Shown here piece after piece: positions 23,954 through 33,406 of a stretch of DNA of 64,000 bases; position 1 is the first letter of the stretch; every line of letters starts with the position of its first letter. The DNA is from Chryseobacterium daecheongense. Lineage in GTDB: Bacteria > Bacteroidota > Bacteroidia > Flavobacteriales > Weeksellaceae. The stretch covers positions 248,001-312,000 of the forward strand of contig NZ_RJTX01000002.1 in assembly GCF_003729955.1 (NCBI RefSeq), given 5' to 3'. The position numbers and the translations under genes are program-made. A model generated the notes under the pieces. The model ran no database searches. It was not told the origin of the DNA and worked only from the letters and a program-made list of their open reading frames with translations.

Positions 23954-26449
23954 ATGGGAGTCCTGGTAACCAACGAAACAGTAAAACAGCTTTTTCATAT
24001 AGCTCAATCCATAGCAAGGGAAAACTACAATGCAACTTATGAAGGTCCGCATATTCTTCAGGCTTTAATGCATAAAGATATCGGCTTGAATGAATTTCTG
24101 AAAAGCATTGATAAAGATCCCGGCTATTTCTATGAATGGGCAGATGTACGCATTGAAGATGAACCCAAAACTACCCATCTTCCCGAAGAAATACAGGAAG
24201 GTGAAGCGGTGGATAACATTTTGGAAGAAGCTGATGATATCAGGCTGAAACTTGGACTGGATGAAATTACTCCGATTTGTATATTAACGGCTATTGTTAA
24301 GCCACAAGTTGCTTTTAGCTTACAGCAGCTTAAATCATTGCCACTTAGAGAACACGAAATATTCAATCTTTACAGAAAAGATACCCCGTTTGCAGCTTCA
24401 GAGAACGGAGAATTTCCTTCTCTGTTTTCCAATGGCTCAGACTTTTCAGATTCCTCATTCCCTTCCCTTAAAAACTATTGTGTAGACAGAACTTCACAAG
24501 CCAGAAAAGGAGAACTGGAAAACATCATCGGAAGAGACAAAGAGCTGAGAATGCTCGTAGAGATCCTTTGCAGAAGAAGCAAACCGAATGTGATCATCAT
24601 TGGAGAGCCAGGAGTAGGAAAAACAGCTTTGGTAGAAGGATTTGCCATTGAAATTACCAAAGGCAATGTTCCTGAAATGCTTAAAAATGCCACTCTTCTG
24701 GAACTTGATACAGGAGCTTTACTGGCGGGAACATCGTACAAAGGCGAAATTGAAGACCGCTTGAAAAAAGTCATCAATGAATGCAAAAAAATAGAAAAAG
24801 CAATCCTGTTTATTGATGAAATCCATACTCTTTTAGATCCTAAAGGAAGTATCGGAAACGTTGCAAATCTCCTGAAGCCCGAATTGGCAAGAGGTGAAAT
24901 TACCGTTATCGGTGCCACAACCCAGGAAGAATACAGAAAGATCATTGAACCTGAACAGGCTTTCAACCGTCGTTTTGAAGTTCTGACAGTCAATGAACCG
25001 GACGAGCAAACCTGCGTAAAAATGATTGATGTTCTTCTTGAGGGTTATAAAAAACACCACAACATCGAAGTTGAAAAAACAGCCCTTCCGGAATGTGTAC
25101 GCTTGGCAAAACGATATGCGAAGGGAAAAAAACTGCCGGATGCTGCCATCGATCTTTTAGACAGAACAATGGCGGCCATTAAAATGCTCGATGAGCTTTC
25201 CGAAAAAGAGTTGGAAAGCTGGAAAGAAAGATACAATGCTATTTTACAGGAAGAATACCCTGACCCAAAAGACAAAGCAGACGAACTGATCTGGACCTAT
25301 AACCTGTTAAGAGATAAAATCAGTCCGATTCTGTGGGGATCTCTAAGCGAACAGCCAACCATTGACAATTCAATGCCGGTGGAACAGATCCAGAAAATTA
25401 TTGATGATACTTATTCAGAATTATTAGAACATGCCTCCAAAAAAAGAGAAAAGGTAGGGCGTTTGGAATTGGCGGCGGTAATGGCGGCAAAAACCAATAT
25501 TCCGATCGGGAAAATCCAGGCGCAGGAAAAAGAGAAGCTCCTGAATATGGAATCTCTTTTACTGAAAAGAGTAGTAGGCCAGGATCATGCCCTGAAAATC
25601 CTTTCGGATGCCATTGTTGAAAACCGAAGCGGCTTAAATAAACCAGGACAGCCAATCGGTTCATTCTTCTTACTGGGACCTACCGGAACCGGGAAAACAG
25701 AATTGGCAAAATCTATGGCAGAATTGCTCTTCAACGACGAAAAAGCAATGGTACGTTTCGATATGTCTGAATTTAAAGAAGAACATTCCGCAGCACTTTT
25801 ATACGGAGCACCTCCGGGATATGTAGGCTACGAAGAAGGAGGAATGTTGGTTAACAAAATCAGACAGCAACCTTATACTGTAGTTTTATTTGATGAAATA
25901 GAAAAAGCGCATCACTCCGTTTTTGATGTGTTTTTACAGATCATGGATGAAGGAAAAGTTCATGATAAGCTTGGCAAAGAAGGTGACTTCAGCAATGCTT
26001 TGATCTTATTTACGTCCAACATCGGAAGTGAAGAGATTGTGAAACAGTTTGAAGAAGGAAAAATCCCAGAATCATCTTCATTGATGCAGATTATGTCCAA
26101 TTCAGGAAGATTCAGACCGGAATTTTTAGCCAGGATTACGGAAATTATTCCTTTTGCACCGATCACGGAATCTATTGCGGAAAGAATCTTCAATATCCAG
26201 TTGAAATCCTTACATGCTTCATTAACGAGATTAGGAATGGCTCTTACAATCAGTGATGAAGCTGTCAAAAACCTGGCATTGGGCGGATTCAGCAGTAAGT
26301 ATGGGGCTAGACAGATTTCAGGAGTGATCCGTGCCCAGCTGGCAAGGCCGATTTCCAAAATGATCGTAAGAGAAGAAGTGAAATCGGGACAGACCATTCA
26401 TGTAGACTGGAACAAGGACGAAGAAAAATTAACTTGGAAAGTAGAGTAA
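23954..26449 (+). CDS. tssH: T6SS sheath-recycling ATPase TssH/ClpV
   Basis: An 831-residue Clp/Hsp100 ATPase that takes apart the contracted sheath. It has an N-terminal double Clp-N domain (1-~150), a first AAA+ domain with Walker A GEPGVGKT (~216) and Walker B ILFIDEIH (~286), a short middle domain, a second AAA+ domain with Walker A GPTGTGKT (~573) and Walker B VVLFDEIEKAH (~642), and a C-terminal D2 small domain. Location within a T6SS cluster makes ClpV the best call over general ClpB or ClpC. It heads the transcription unit that runs to 33180. Confidence 0.93.
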   Translation: MGVLVTNETVKQLFHIAQSIARENYNATYEGPHILQALMHKDIGLNEFLKSIDKDPGYFYEWADVRIEDEPKTTHLPEEIQEGEAVDNILEEADDIRLKLGLDEITPICILTAIVKPQVAFSLQQLKSLPLREHEIFNLYRKDTPFAASENGEFPSLFSNGSDFSDSSFPSLKNYCVDRTSQARKGELENIIGRDKELRMLVEILCRRSKPNVIIIGEPGVGKTALVEGFAIEITKGNVPEMLKNATLLELDTGALLAGTSYKGEIEDRLKKVINECKKIEKAILFIDEIHTLLDPKGSIGNVANLLKPELARGEITVIGATTQEEYRKIIEPEQAFNRRFEVLTVNEPDEQTCVKMIDVLLEGYKKHHNIEVEKTALPECVRLAKRYAKGKKLPDAAIDLLDRTMAAIKMLDELSEKELESWKERYNAILQEEYPDPKDKADELIWTYNLLRDKISPILWGSLSEQPTIDNSMPVEQIQKIIDDTYSELLEHASKKREKVGRLELAAVMAAKTNIPIGKIQAQEKEKLLNMESLLLKRVVGQDHALKILSDAIVENRSGLNKPGQPIGSFFLLGPTGTGKTELAKSMAELLFNDEKAMVRFDMSEFKEEHSAALLYGAPPGYVGYEEGGMLVNKIRQQPYTVVLFDEIEKAHHSVFDVFLQIMDEGKVHDKLGKEGDFSNALILFTSNIGSEEIVKQFEEGKIPESSSLMQIMSNSGRFRPEFLARITEIIPFAPITESIAERIFNIQLKSLHASLTRLGMALTISDEAVKNLALGGFSSKYGARQISGVIRAQLARPISKMIVREEVKSGQTIHVDWNKDEEKLTWKVE

Positions 26450-26544
26450 TAAGCAAAGAAACCAGGATGAAAACAAAGAAAAAATACCACACCATGGTGC
26501 ATAATCTTCTTCATCTTTCCTGCTTTCTTCGCTAAAATAATAAT

Positions 26545-27396
26545 ATGAAACTCAAAAACACCCTTTTAGCAATACTATTGATAAGCTTTTCACAGGTTGT
26601 GAAAGGGCAGTTTCTTTCTGCATCCGATACTTCGGAAAGCAGTGTGAAACGGTATAAAAGCATTATTAATTCCAATAAAGAGATTGTTGAATTTATTGAG
26701 TATTCCCTGGTTCAAAAAGGGTTGCCGAAACATTTGAGAAATTTGGCACTCATAGAATCCCATTTCGACAGAACCATCACTTCTCATGCAGGAGCAGTGG
26801 GAGTATGGCAGTTTATGACGTCACATGCGAATCAGTATGGCCTTTCGGAACAAAACCGTACAGATCTTTATAAAAGTACAAAAACGGCTGTTATTTCCTT
26901 AGCAAGCCTTTATAAAAAATATAATAACTGGATCACTGTTGTGGCAGCTTATAACTGTGGGGAAGGAAATATTGCTAAAGCGATGTCCGCAGCAGGATCA
27001 TCACAATATCACATCTTTTATAAATACCTTCCTGAAGAAACCATTAATCACGTGAAAAAATATCTGAATGCATGCTATGCAACAGGTGAGCTTCAAAGTG
27101 TACTGGCCAATTACAACAATTCACGGATGAATACTGTCTTTTTTGCAGAAGGGGGAAGCAGAAAAAATAACGCTTCATTATCCGAAACAGAAATTAATGC
27201 AGGATTCAACCTGGATGTTATTGCAGACGAGCTTAAAATAAACGTTGATGAAATACTCGCATGGAATCCCGGAATTATGGAGGAGCTTCAAAACAAAGGA
27301 GAAAGCCTTTTCTATCTTCCTATGGATTTAATGCCGGATTTTCTTTTGAAAAAGAATAAAATACTGTCCCGGTCCATCAAACAGGGAAGTAAATAA
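26545..27396 (+). CDS. Lytic transglycosylase, likely for T6SS assembly
   Basis: A 283-residue exported protein with a Sec signal peptide (MKLKNTLLAILLISFSQVVKGQ). The SLT/MltD-type domain has the catalytic Glu in LALIESHFDR, the GAVGVWQFM motif and the late AAYNCGEGN motif. The C-terminal ~60 residues (FNLDVIADELKINVDEILAWNPG) look like a LysM-like substrate-binding segment. It sits between clpV and vgrG1. Other T6SSs use a dedicated lytic transglycosylase to open the cell wall for the envelope complex, and that is the likely role. It could also be an effector, but the signal peptide argues against this. Confidence 0.78.
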   Translation: MKLKNTLLAILLISFSQVVKGQFLSASDTSESSVKRYKSIINSNKEIVEFIEYSLVQKGLPKHLRNLALIESHFDRTITSHAGAVGVWQFMTSHANQYGLSEQNRTDLYKSTKTAVISLASLYKKYNNWITVVAAYNCGEGNIAKAMSAAGSSQYHIFYKYLPEETINHVKKYLNACYATGELQSVLANYNNSRMNTVFFAEGGSRKNNASLSETEINAGFNLDVIADELKINVDEILAWNPGIMEELQNKGESLFYLPMDLMPDFLLKKNKILSRSIKQGSK

Positions 27397-27442
27397 AATA
27401 TAAACACTAAGCGATACTATTAATCTACCAAACACAGATCAT

Positions 27443-29374
27443 ATGAAAGCAGAATCACAAAATATGTTGAAAAATCCTTCGTTTAAGCCGTCTCAGAATG
27501 CAGACAGAGTTTCGGAGAACCATCATACCGGTATCAACCGTTTGGTGAAATTATCTTTGGTCATAGAAGGCAAGGTGATTAAATATTACAAACATTTCAG
27601 ACTGAAGCAGAGTGCACAGAGACATCATGAATTCACACTTACTCTGGCTCATGATACATTAGGAAGCCGCCAAACGCATACACTGGAAGAAGCCAATAAA
27701 TTTTTAGGAAAACGCTTAACTGCTGTTATCTCTTATAAAGACATTGATAATAGTCCGGAAAGAACATTCGTGGGAGTGATTACCGGAGTGGGCTTCAGCC
27801 AGGAAAAAATGAGTCTTGGGAATATTGTCTTATCCGGCTATAGCCCGACTATTTTATTGGATGGAGCACCTCATATTCAGAGTTTTGGAGGAGATCAGCC
27901 TGTCAATATGGGTATTATTGCTGAAGAGATCATCAAGCAGGGAATCGATAAAAGCCGTTTTGACGTAAGAGTGGATGCCAATGATTATTCCCAGATCATC
28001 TACAGCTGCCAGTACGATGAGACCCATTATAATTATCTGGCAAGAATGGCGGAGGCGTATGGAGAACAATTCTATTATGATGGGGAAGTGCTTCATTTCG
28101 GAAAGCTTCCTCCTCAGAATAAACCCATCAAATTACTTTACGGAAGCAATGCCAATGATATAAAAGTAGAATTAAAAGCAGTACATACCAAGCCGCAGTT
28201 TTATGGCTACAACAGCAGTAAAAATGAAAAACTGACATCCGGAGCCACTCCTATACAACATGTAGGGGATCTGGCCAAAACTGCTTATGAACATAATGAT
28301 AAAATTTATAAAACACCCGCTTTACAGGTAGCTCCCATCAAAGCATCAACTCATCTTGATGTGGAGTATTCACAGAAAAGTATATCAGGAAGTCAGGCTG
28401 TCAATGTATTCTCATTATCAGGAAGTACAACGGTTCCTTTCTTACACCCGGGTTGTATTGCAGATGTGCAGATGCGCAAACCGGATTCCAATGAAACATC
28501 TTATTTCACCAGAATAATGGTTACAGAAGCGGTTCATGAAATTGATACAATAGGACATTATAAAGGCAGCTTTGAAGCCATTGCAGCCGATACAGGCTTC
28601 CTTCCGAAGCCGGACTTCACTATTCCCAAAGCAGAGCCTCAGATTGCTACGGTGATTTCCAATGCGGATCCGGAAAGCCAGGGAAGAGTACAGGTGAAAT
28701 TCGACTGGCAAAATAGTGAAGGGACCCATTTTGTACGCGTCATGAGCCCGGATGCAGGAGGTACGGATCGTGTTACGGAAAACAGAGGATACGTGGCCGT
28801 TCCGGAAGTAGGCGATCAGGTGATGATCAATTTTGTACATAGTCATCCTGACAGACCTTTCGTAATGGGAGGAATGTTCCATGGTGGAGTTGGATTGGGA
28901 GGTGGTGTAGATAACAGGGTGAAATCCATTCAAACCAGAAGTGGGCACAGGATCGTATTTACCGAAGATGAAAGTATCATTATCACAGATAAATCCGGCA
29001 ATAAAATCCATCTGGATACAACAGGAAGTAATATCACCATTACTGCTCCCGAAACCATGACATTGAACTGTAAAAATATGAACATCAATGTTACTGAAAA
29101 TATGACTACTACAGTGGGAATGAATAAAAGCAATTCCGTAGGAATGAATATTATGGAAACCGCAGGAGCCAATATCTGGCAGAATGCAACATTAGATTAT
29201 AGCCTGAACGCTACCAATATCCTTAAAGTAGCTTCTGAAAACTATAGTTATGAGGCCAATGATATTCACAAAAATGCTATGGAAGGAATAGAAGTGGCCG
29301 CCACAAAAGATTATATACAGAACAGCGAACAAACCATCCATAATCTTTCAGGCGAGAAAGGACATAATGCGTAA
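27443..29374 (+). CDS. tssI: T6SS spike protein VgrG (copy 1)
   Basis: A 643-residue VgrG that trimerises as the puncturing spike. The N-terminal gp27-like region carries ETHYNYLARMAEAYGEQFYY at ~190-210. The gp5-like OB-fold is at ~400-490 (GRVQVKFDW, EVGDQVMINFVHSHPDRPFV). The C-terminal part is a repetitive beta-helix (NMNINVTENMTTTVGMNKSN) with no separate toxin domain. It lies 46 bp after the transglycosylase and 5 bp before the papain-like effector, which probably rides on it. It is about half identical to VgrG copy 2. Confidence 0.93.
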   Translation: MKAESQNMLKNPSFKPSQNADRVSENHHTGINRLVKLSLVIEGKVIKYYKHFRLKQSAQRHHEFTLTLAHDTLGSRQTHTLEEANKFLGKRLTAVISYKDIDNSPERTFVGVITGVGFSQEKMSLGNIVLSGYSPTILLDGAPHIQSFGGDQPVNMGIIAEEIIKQGIDKSRFDVRVDANDYSQIIYSCQYDETHYNYLARMAEAYGEQFYYDGEVLHFGKLPPQNKPIKLLYGSNANDIKVELKAVHTKPQFYGYNSSKNEKLTSGATPIQHVGDLAKTAYEHNDKIYKTPALQVAPIKASTHLDVEYSQKSISGSQAVNVFSLSGSTTVPFLHPGCIADVQMRKPDSNETSYFTRIMVTEAVHEIDTIGHYKGSFEAIAADTGFLPKPDFTIPKAEPQIATVISNADPESQGRVQVKFDWQNSEGTHFVRVMSPDAGGTDRVTENRGYVAVPEVGDQVMINFVHSHPDRPFVMGGMFHGGVGLGGGVDNRVKSIQTRSGHRIVFTEDESIIITDKSGNKIHLDTTGSNITITAPETMTLNCKNMNINVTENMTTTVGMNKSNSVGMNIMETAGANIWQNATLDYSLNATNILKVASENYSYEANDIHKNAMEGIEVAATKDYIQNSEQTIHNLSGEKGHNA

Positions 29375-29379
29375 ACAGT

Positions 29380-30714
29380 TTGCATATGGGAACTGAACAG
29401 CAAAAAAAAGGACAGATACAGATATTCGCCAAGAATATAAGAGGAGTCGCTCAGGGTCAGATCCTTGAGGAAAGCAGGTATACCAAAAATACGGCGGGGG
29501 GAAGACATGTTCAGAACGGATCAGGAGGAGGTGTGAACAATGATGCCAACAGAGGAAGACAAATTCCGAAAACAACAGAAGTGTTGGAAATAGAAAGGCT
29601 GACTGATTTAGACGATGGTTCAGCTAATGACGGAACGGGTACCAATACTAAAAAAGGACTCATTTTTGGAAAGACCTATACCTTCAAGGTTAAAAAATAT
29701 ACAAACGGAGCCCCGCCCAACTTAAAAAGTATCAGGTGGGCTTTATCTTATACCGACCCGGATACGGGAGTTTATTATGAGAATAACCTGCAGGGTGATG
29801 TAAGAGGAGAGACAATCAAGATTGCCTTCACGGGAAATACAAATACCTGTGGGTGCAATGTTGAAATTAAAGCCTATATCTCCAATATTAAAAAAGGAGG
29901 TGTCCTTAAAATCTGGAAACACAACCGCTTTAGATGGTTTGATGGGAAAAGGGTAGAGGATGAGTTAAAAGAAAGAGTGGATAATAAAAAACCGTGGAGT
30001 ATCAATCAAAGCGGAACCTCTCTTTGCGGAATGGCCTGTCTGTTCTATCTTTTTGCCAAAGAGCAGCCTCAAGCCTATAAAACATTTGCCAAACGTTTAT
30101 TCAGAACAGGTGAAGCCACCTTTAATCAGTATACCGTAAAACCTGCTGAAGAATTATTGGAAAAGAAAGTCAATACAAAAGGATATCCTATGAATACGGG
30201 AAGCATGCCTTTAATCGATTATGTAACTCTTGCGGGAACAAGGAATACAGATAACCCAAAATATAAAGGAGGAGACGAAGAATTCCGGGCGATTAACTGG
30301 CCATGGGTGGTTACTAATTTGTCTGAAAAATTACTGGGTTATAAGGAAGTTTCCTCAAATGGAGTATATGATCCCACCAAAAAGCCAAGACATTATAATA
30401 AAAGGATTGTATGGAAAATGATCGAAGACATTAATGAGCAGATCTCTCAAGGTTACAGATTAATGTTAATGATTGATTCCGATCTTATCGATGAAACTGA
30501 AGATAAATTATCCAATCTTTTTGCATTGGAATATCACTGGGTCGTATTGGAAACCCCTATTGCCACTTTACAAAATTTAAACGGGAAAGGAGAAATCTTT
30601 TATACACTCAATTTCAAGGTGTATTCATGGGGAGGAAATACTGTATATTTAAAGGCACCTATTACAATGGATCATTTTATACACAATTATTATGGGTATG
30701 TTAAAGTTAAATAG
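29380..30714 (+). CDS. Papain-like T6SS effector
   Basis: A 444-residue protein without a signal peptide. Residues 1-~50 form a module shared with the amidase effector at 31192 (NIRGVAQGQILEESRYTKNT). An Ig-like domain follows (~65-175). The C-terminal part has the order and spacing of a papain-fold cysteine peptidase or amidase: Q210, C216 (five residues between, as in papain), H386 in EYHWVV, and N420 in SWGGN. The target may be peptidoglycan peptides or proteins. The next gene, which overlaps it by 17 bp, encodes a lipoprotein likely to be its immunity protein. Confidence 0.65.
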   Translation: MHMGTEQQKKGQIQIFAKNIRGVAQGQILEESRYTKNTAGGRHVQNGSGGGVNNDANRGRQIPKTTEVLEIERLTDLDDGSANDGTGTNTKKGLIFGKTYTFKVKKYTNGAPPNLKSIRWALSYTDPDTGVYYENNLQGDVRGETIKIAFTGNTNTCGCNVEIKAYISNIKKGGVLKIWKHNRFRWFDGKRVEDELKERVDNKKPWSINQSGTSLCGMACLFYLFAKEQPQAYKTFAKRLFRTGEATFNQYTVKPAEELLEKKVNTKGYPMNTGSMPLIDYVTLAGTRNTDNPKYKGGDEEFRAINWPWVVTNLSEKLLGYKEVSSNGVYDPTKKPRHYNKRIVWKMIEDINEQISQGYRLMLMIDSDLIDETEDKLSNLFALEYHWVVLETPIATLQNLNGKGEIFYTLNFKVYSWGGNTVYLKAPITMDHFIHNYYGYVKVK

Positions 30715-31180
30715 AATTATATATTTCATCATTATTTTTCTTAGTATTTCATGTACTTCATGTCAGAAGACGAATGCGGTGTCCGAAGAAAAAAAAGAAA
30801 ACCAATGTGGTAATGATAATGTTATCAATTTAAGACAAGGGCAGGAACAGTTATTCTTATCTTTTGCAGGGCAGTATGAAAAGAAAATATTGACTGGAGC
30901 AAAAATCGAACAGATAAGAAGTGGCAAAGTAATTTCAGAACTACCTTATAATTTTGAGAATGGTACAGCTTCTAACGTTATTAAGTTAAATGATAAGCTA
31001 TCACTACATACTACGGATAGTCTCAAGATCACATTCAATGATAAAAAAGAAGTAATTCTTTATGATTTTAAAAATACCCCGGATTATGGAGGGAAAAGAT
31101 TTTTAGGATGTTCATTCGGTTCTTATAAAGTCGGACAGAAATCGATGGAGACCAAAAATGCATACCTCTATATCTATTAA
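30698..31180 (+). CDS. Lipoprotein, likely immunity to the papain-like effector
   Basis: A 160-residue lipoprotein (from the start at 30698; an ATG 6 bp earlier is also possible). The signal peptide ends in a lipobox around SISC or TSC (two candidate cysteines), followed by a ~135-residue mostly beta domain with several cysteines. It overlaps the end of the effector gene and precedes the next effector by 11 bp. Its position and envelope location suggest that the papain-like effector acts in the periplasm. No family is recognised. Confidence 0.6.
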   Translation: MLKLNRIIYFIIIFLSISCTSCQKTNAVSEEKKENQCGNDNVINLRQGQEQLFLSFAGQYEKKILTGAKIEQIRSGKVISELPYNFENGTASNVIKLNDKLSLHTTDSLKITFNDKKEVILYDFKNTPDYGGKRFLGCSFGSYKVGQKSMETKNAYLYIY

Positions 31181-31191
31181 ATAGTTTTAAT

Positions 31192-32361
31192 ATGGCATCC
31201 CAGGATCAGAAAAAAGGCCAGATCACCATTATGGCCAATAACATCAGAGGCGTTTCTCATGGGCAGATATTGGAGGAAAGTAAATGGACCAAGAATACTG
31301 CCGGAGGAAAACACGTCCAAAACGGATCCGGTGGCGGGGTAAGCCATAATGCAAACAAAGAAAGAAAACCCACTCTCGAACTGAGGGTTTTAAAAGTAGA
31401 TGGTCCGTTTGATCCTGAGACAGGAAAAAAAGTGGATGTTATAGAAAAAGGAAAACGGTATTATTTTAAAGTGATTCAATACAATCGTCTGCCTGAAAAA
31501 GAAGAGCTTAAAAATCTAAAATGGGGATTTCAGCATAATGATGGTACTGTGAAATCTGCCCCACAGGTAAATGGGCTGGAAATGATTTCGGATTATGTTG
31601 CAAAAGAGGAAAATGTTGATAAACTGAGGGTATATGCCTTTTTCAAAGCACCTAATAAGAATGCGAGTGTAGAAGTTAATGTCAGAAATGAATTCTACAG
31701 ATTCAACCCTCAATCCTATAAAGCCGGCCAATATTCTAAAAAGCTTGATAATTCATATCATCCACGGGAAAATTGGGGTGCAAAACCTCCTATACTTGAT
31801 AATCGTTCATTTGAACCTTACACACTGGTGGCCAAATACGTTGATAAAAATACTAAAGATCAGCAAGCGCTTCCCACTCTGGAAGATACCTATTTTGGAA
31901 TAGCCATTCACCATTCCGGTAATTCAGGGATAAAAACAATGACCGAAGTGCAGGATGAACATGTAAACGGTAAAAATAAATTCGCTGATGTAGGATACCA
32001 TTTCGGGATAGACTTATCCGGAAAAGTGTATGAAGGAAGATATATTGGGGTTAAAGGCTCTCATTTAACGAAATATAATACGGGCGTTATTGGAATCGTT
32101 TTCTTAGCGGATTTCGATCATGATTATTTCTGGGATTATAACGGAGATGATAATATGTCTCCCGCTTCGCTCACGTCTGCAATTTTACTGATCAATGGAC
32201 TTAAAGAACAATTCCCGAAAATTACTACCTTAGGCGGACATAATGAATGGAAAAATAACGTAGGAGAACGCAGATGCCCCGGAGATTATGGGATGGAATA
32301 TGTTAAAGCATTACGTAAACAATTGGGATTAAAATCTCCAAAAGAAACAGGACATGGCTAA
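31192..32361 (+). CDS. T6SS amidase effector (Amidase_2/PGRP fold)
   Basis: A 389-residue protein without a signal peptide. The N-terminal ~50 residues (NIRGVSHGQILEESKWTKNT) closely match those of the papain-like effector, and an Ig-like domain follows (~60-170). The C-terminal domain is a zinc N-acetylmuramoyl-L-alanine amidase: ligands H240 (AIHHSG), H350 (GGHNEW) and C362 (RRCPGD), plus Tyr in VGYHFGID. It should separate stem peptides from glycan strands in a target cell wall. The next gene overlaps its end by 8 bp. Confidence 0.85.
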   Translation: MASQDQKKGQITIMANNIRGVSHGQILEESKWTKNTAGGKHVQNGSGGGVSHNANKERKPTLELRVLKVDGPFDPETGKKVDVIEKGKRYYFKVIQYNRLPEKEELKNLKWGFQHNDGTVKSAPQVNGLEMISDYVAKEENVDKLRVYAFFKAPNKNASVEVNVRNEFYRFNPQSYKAGQYSKKLDNSYHPRENWGAKPPILDNRSFEPYTLVAKYVDKNTKDQQALPTLEDTYFGIAIHHSGNSGIKTMTEVQDEHVNGKNKFADVGYHFGIDLSGKVYEGRYIGVKGSHLTKYNTGVIGIVFLADFDHDYFWDYNGDDNMSPASLTSAILLINGLKEQFPKITTLGGHNEWKNNVGERRCPGDYGMEYVKALRKQLGLKSPKETGHG

Positions 32362-32620
32362 AAAGAAAAAAACAGGAGCATACATTATTCTATTGCTGGT
32401 ACTATTATTCGTAGGAAGGTTTTTTAGTGGCGTTTATGAAGATGACGAATTCAGTGAAAAATATTTTTTTATTAAAAGTTCACCGACCTGGAAATGGCAT
32501 TTTTATTCCCCGAGAGGAATGTCTGATCAGAAATTGGAAGAAATGTCACCCGACCAGCAAAAAGAACAGATCATGTTTGAAAAATATATTCCGAACAGAC
32601 TGTTCAGCTTCCCTATTTGA
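32354..32620 (+). CDS. Small single-pass membrane protein, possible immunity factor
   Basis: An 88-residue protein: a basic N-terminus (MAKKKKTG), one membrane helix (~9-25) and a ~60-residue periplasmic tail rich in aromatic and charged residues. The gene overlaps the amidase effector by 8 bp, and its stop overlaps the start of the YdcF-like gene. This tight coupling and a periplasmic tail fit an immunity protein against the amidase. No family is recognised. Confidence 0.5.
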   Translation: MAKKKKTGAYIILLLVLLFVGRFFSGVYEDDEFSEKYFFIKSSPTWKWHFYSPRGMSDQKLEEMSPDQQKEQIMFEKYIPNRLFSFPI

Positions 32621-33180
32621 TGGATCTTATGAAAAAAGCGGTAAAATATGCAGGCATTCTAGTACTTATTTGGTTTTCAATTCATATTCTATATACAATT
32701 ATTGACGGGATGCTTGATAAAAACGGAAAAGCAGATCTTGCCGTAGTTTTTGGAAATAAGGTAAACGTTGATGGATCCTTATCCAATAGATTAAAGGCAA
32801 GATTGGATCAGGGAATCACATTATATAATAAAGGAAGGGTTCAAAAGCTATTGGTAAGTGGAGGATTGGGAAAAGAAGGATTCTGGGAAGGAAGTGAGAT
32901 GAAGAAATACCTGATGAAAAATAAAATACCTGGAAAAAATATTATAGTGGATAATTATGGTGACGACACGGAAAAAACAGTGCTTAACTCAATCCGGATT
33001 GCAGATAGTTTACATTATAATACCATGATCTCAGTATCTCAATATTATCACCAAAGCCGGATAAAAAGACTCTATAAACGCAATTCTTTTGAAAACATAC
33101 AAAGCTCAAGTCCTGAATACTTTGAATTAAGAGATTTTTACTCCATTTTTAGAGAGTTTATTGCTTTCTATTTTGATTAA
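32620..33180 (+). CDS. YdcF/SanA-like (DUF218) membrane protein
   Basis: A 186-residue protein with one N-terminal membrane helix and a DUF218 domain: ADLAVVFGNKVNVDGSLSNR, LLVSGGLG, a conserved Glu in WEGSEMKKYL and a final ISVSQYYHQSRI segment. SanA and ElyC in this family are linked to cell-wall integrity. The start was set at the ATG in TGATG (32620) rather than the TTG three bases earlier. It ends the ClpV/VgrG1 unit. A protective role with the amidase pair is possible but unproven. Confidence 0.75.
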   Translation: MDLMKKAVKYAGILVLIWFSIHILYTIIDGMLDKNGKADLAVVFGNKVNVDGSLSNRLKARLDQGITLYNKGRVQKLLVSGGLGKEGFWEGSEMKKYLMKNKIPGKNIIVDNYGDDTEKTVLNSIRIADSLHYNTMISVSQYYHQSRIKRLYKRNSFENIQSSSPEYFELRDFYSIFREFIAFYFD

Positions 33181-33406
33181 TTCATTGTCACTTCTCCCAA
33201 TTAAATATTTTCGTCAAAGCCGAAAGGCTCAATTCATTACTTTCTTTACAAAACTTAACAATTTTTACATCTTGAAAATGATTTTCTGATGTTAAATTTT
33301 TCTTAATATTTCCCAATTTTGTGTAAAAACATGCTGATTTTAAGTTGTATTTAATGATTGTAATTATTTGATTTTTAAATATTTGTGTATTAATTTATTT
33401 CCAGTG
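33181..33406. other. Non-coding region upstream of the hcp2 operator
   Basis: AT-rich sequence with a short AGCC-GAAA-GGCT hairpin near 33219-33230 but no strong T tract. No gene or clear promoter is seen before the operator at 33407. Confidence 0.4.

Noticed and set aside
24475-24993. A 172-codon open frame on the minus strand inside clpV
   Set aside because: It is a shadow of the AAA+ coding sequence, with composition typical of antisense frames, and no start context or neighbours support it.
26545-27396. The lytic transglycosylase as a T6SS effector
   Set aside because: It has a Sec signal peptide and no immunity gene follows, unlike the three cell-wall or peptidase effectors nearby. A housekeeping role in assembly fits better.
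28442-29011. A 189-codon minus-strand frame inside vgrG1
   Set aside because: It is antisense to the conserved OB-fold region of VgrG and matches no family. A similar shadow exists inside vgrG2, as expected from VgrG codon patterns.
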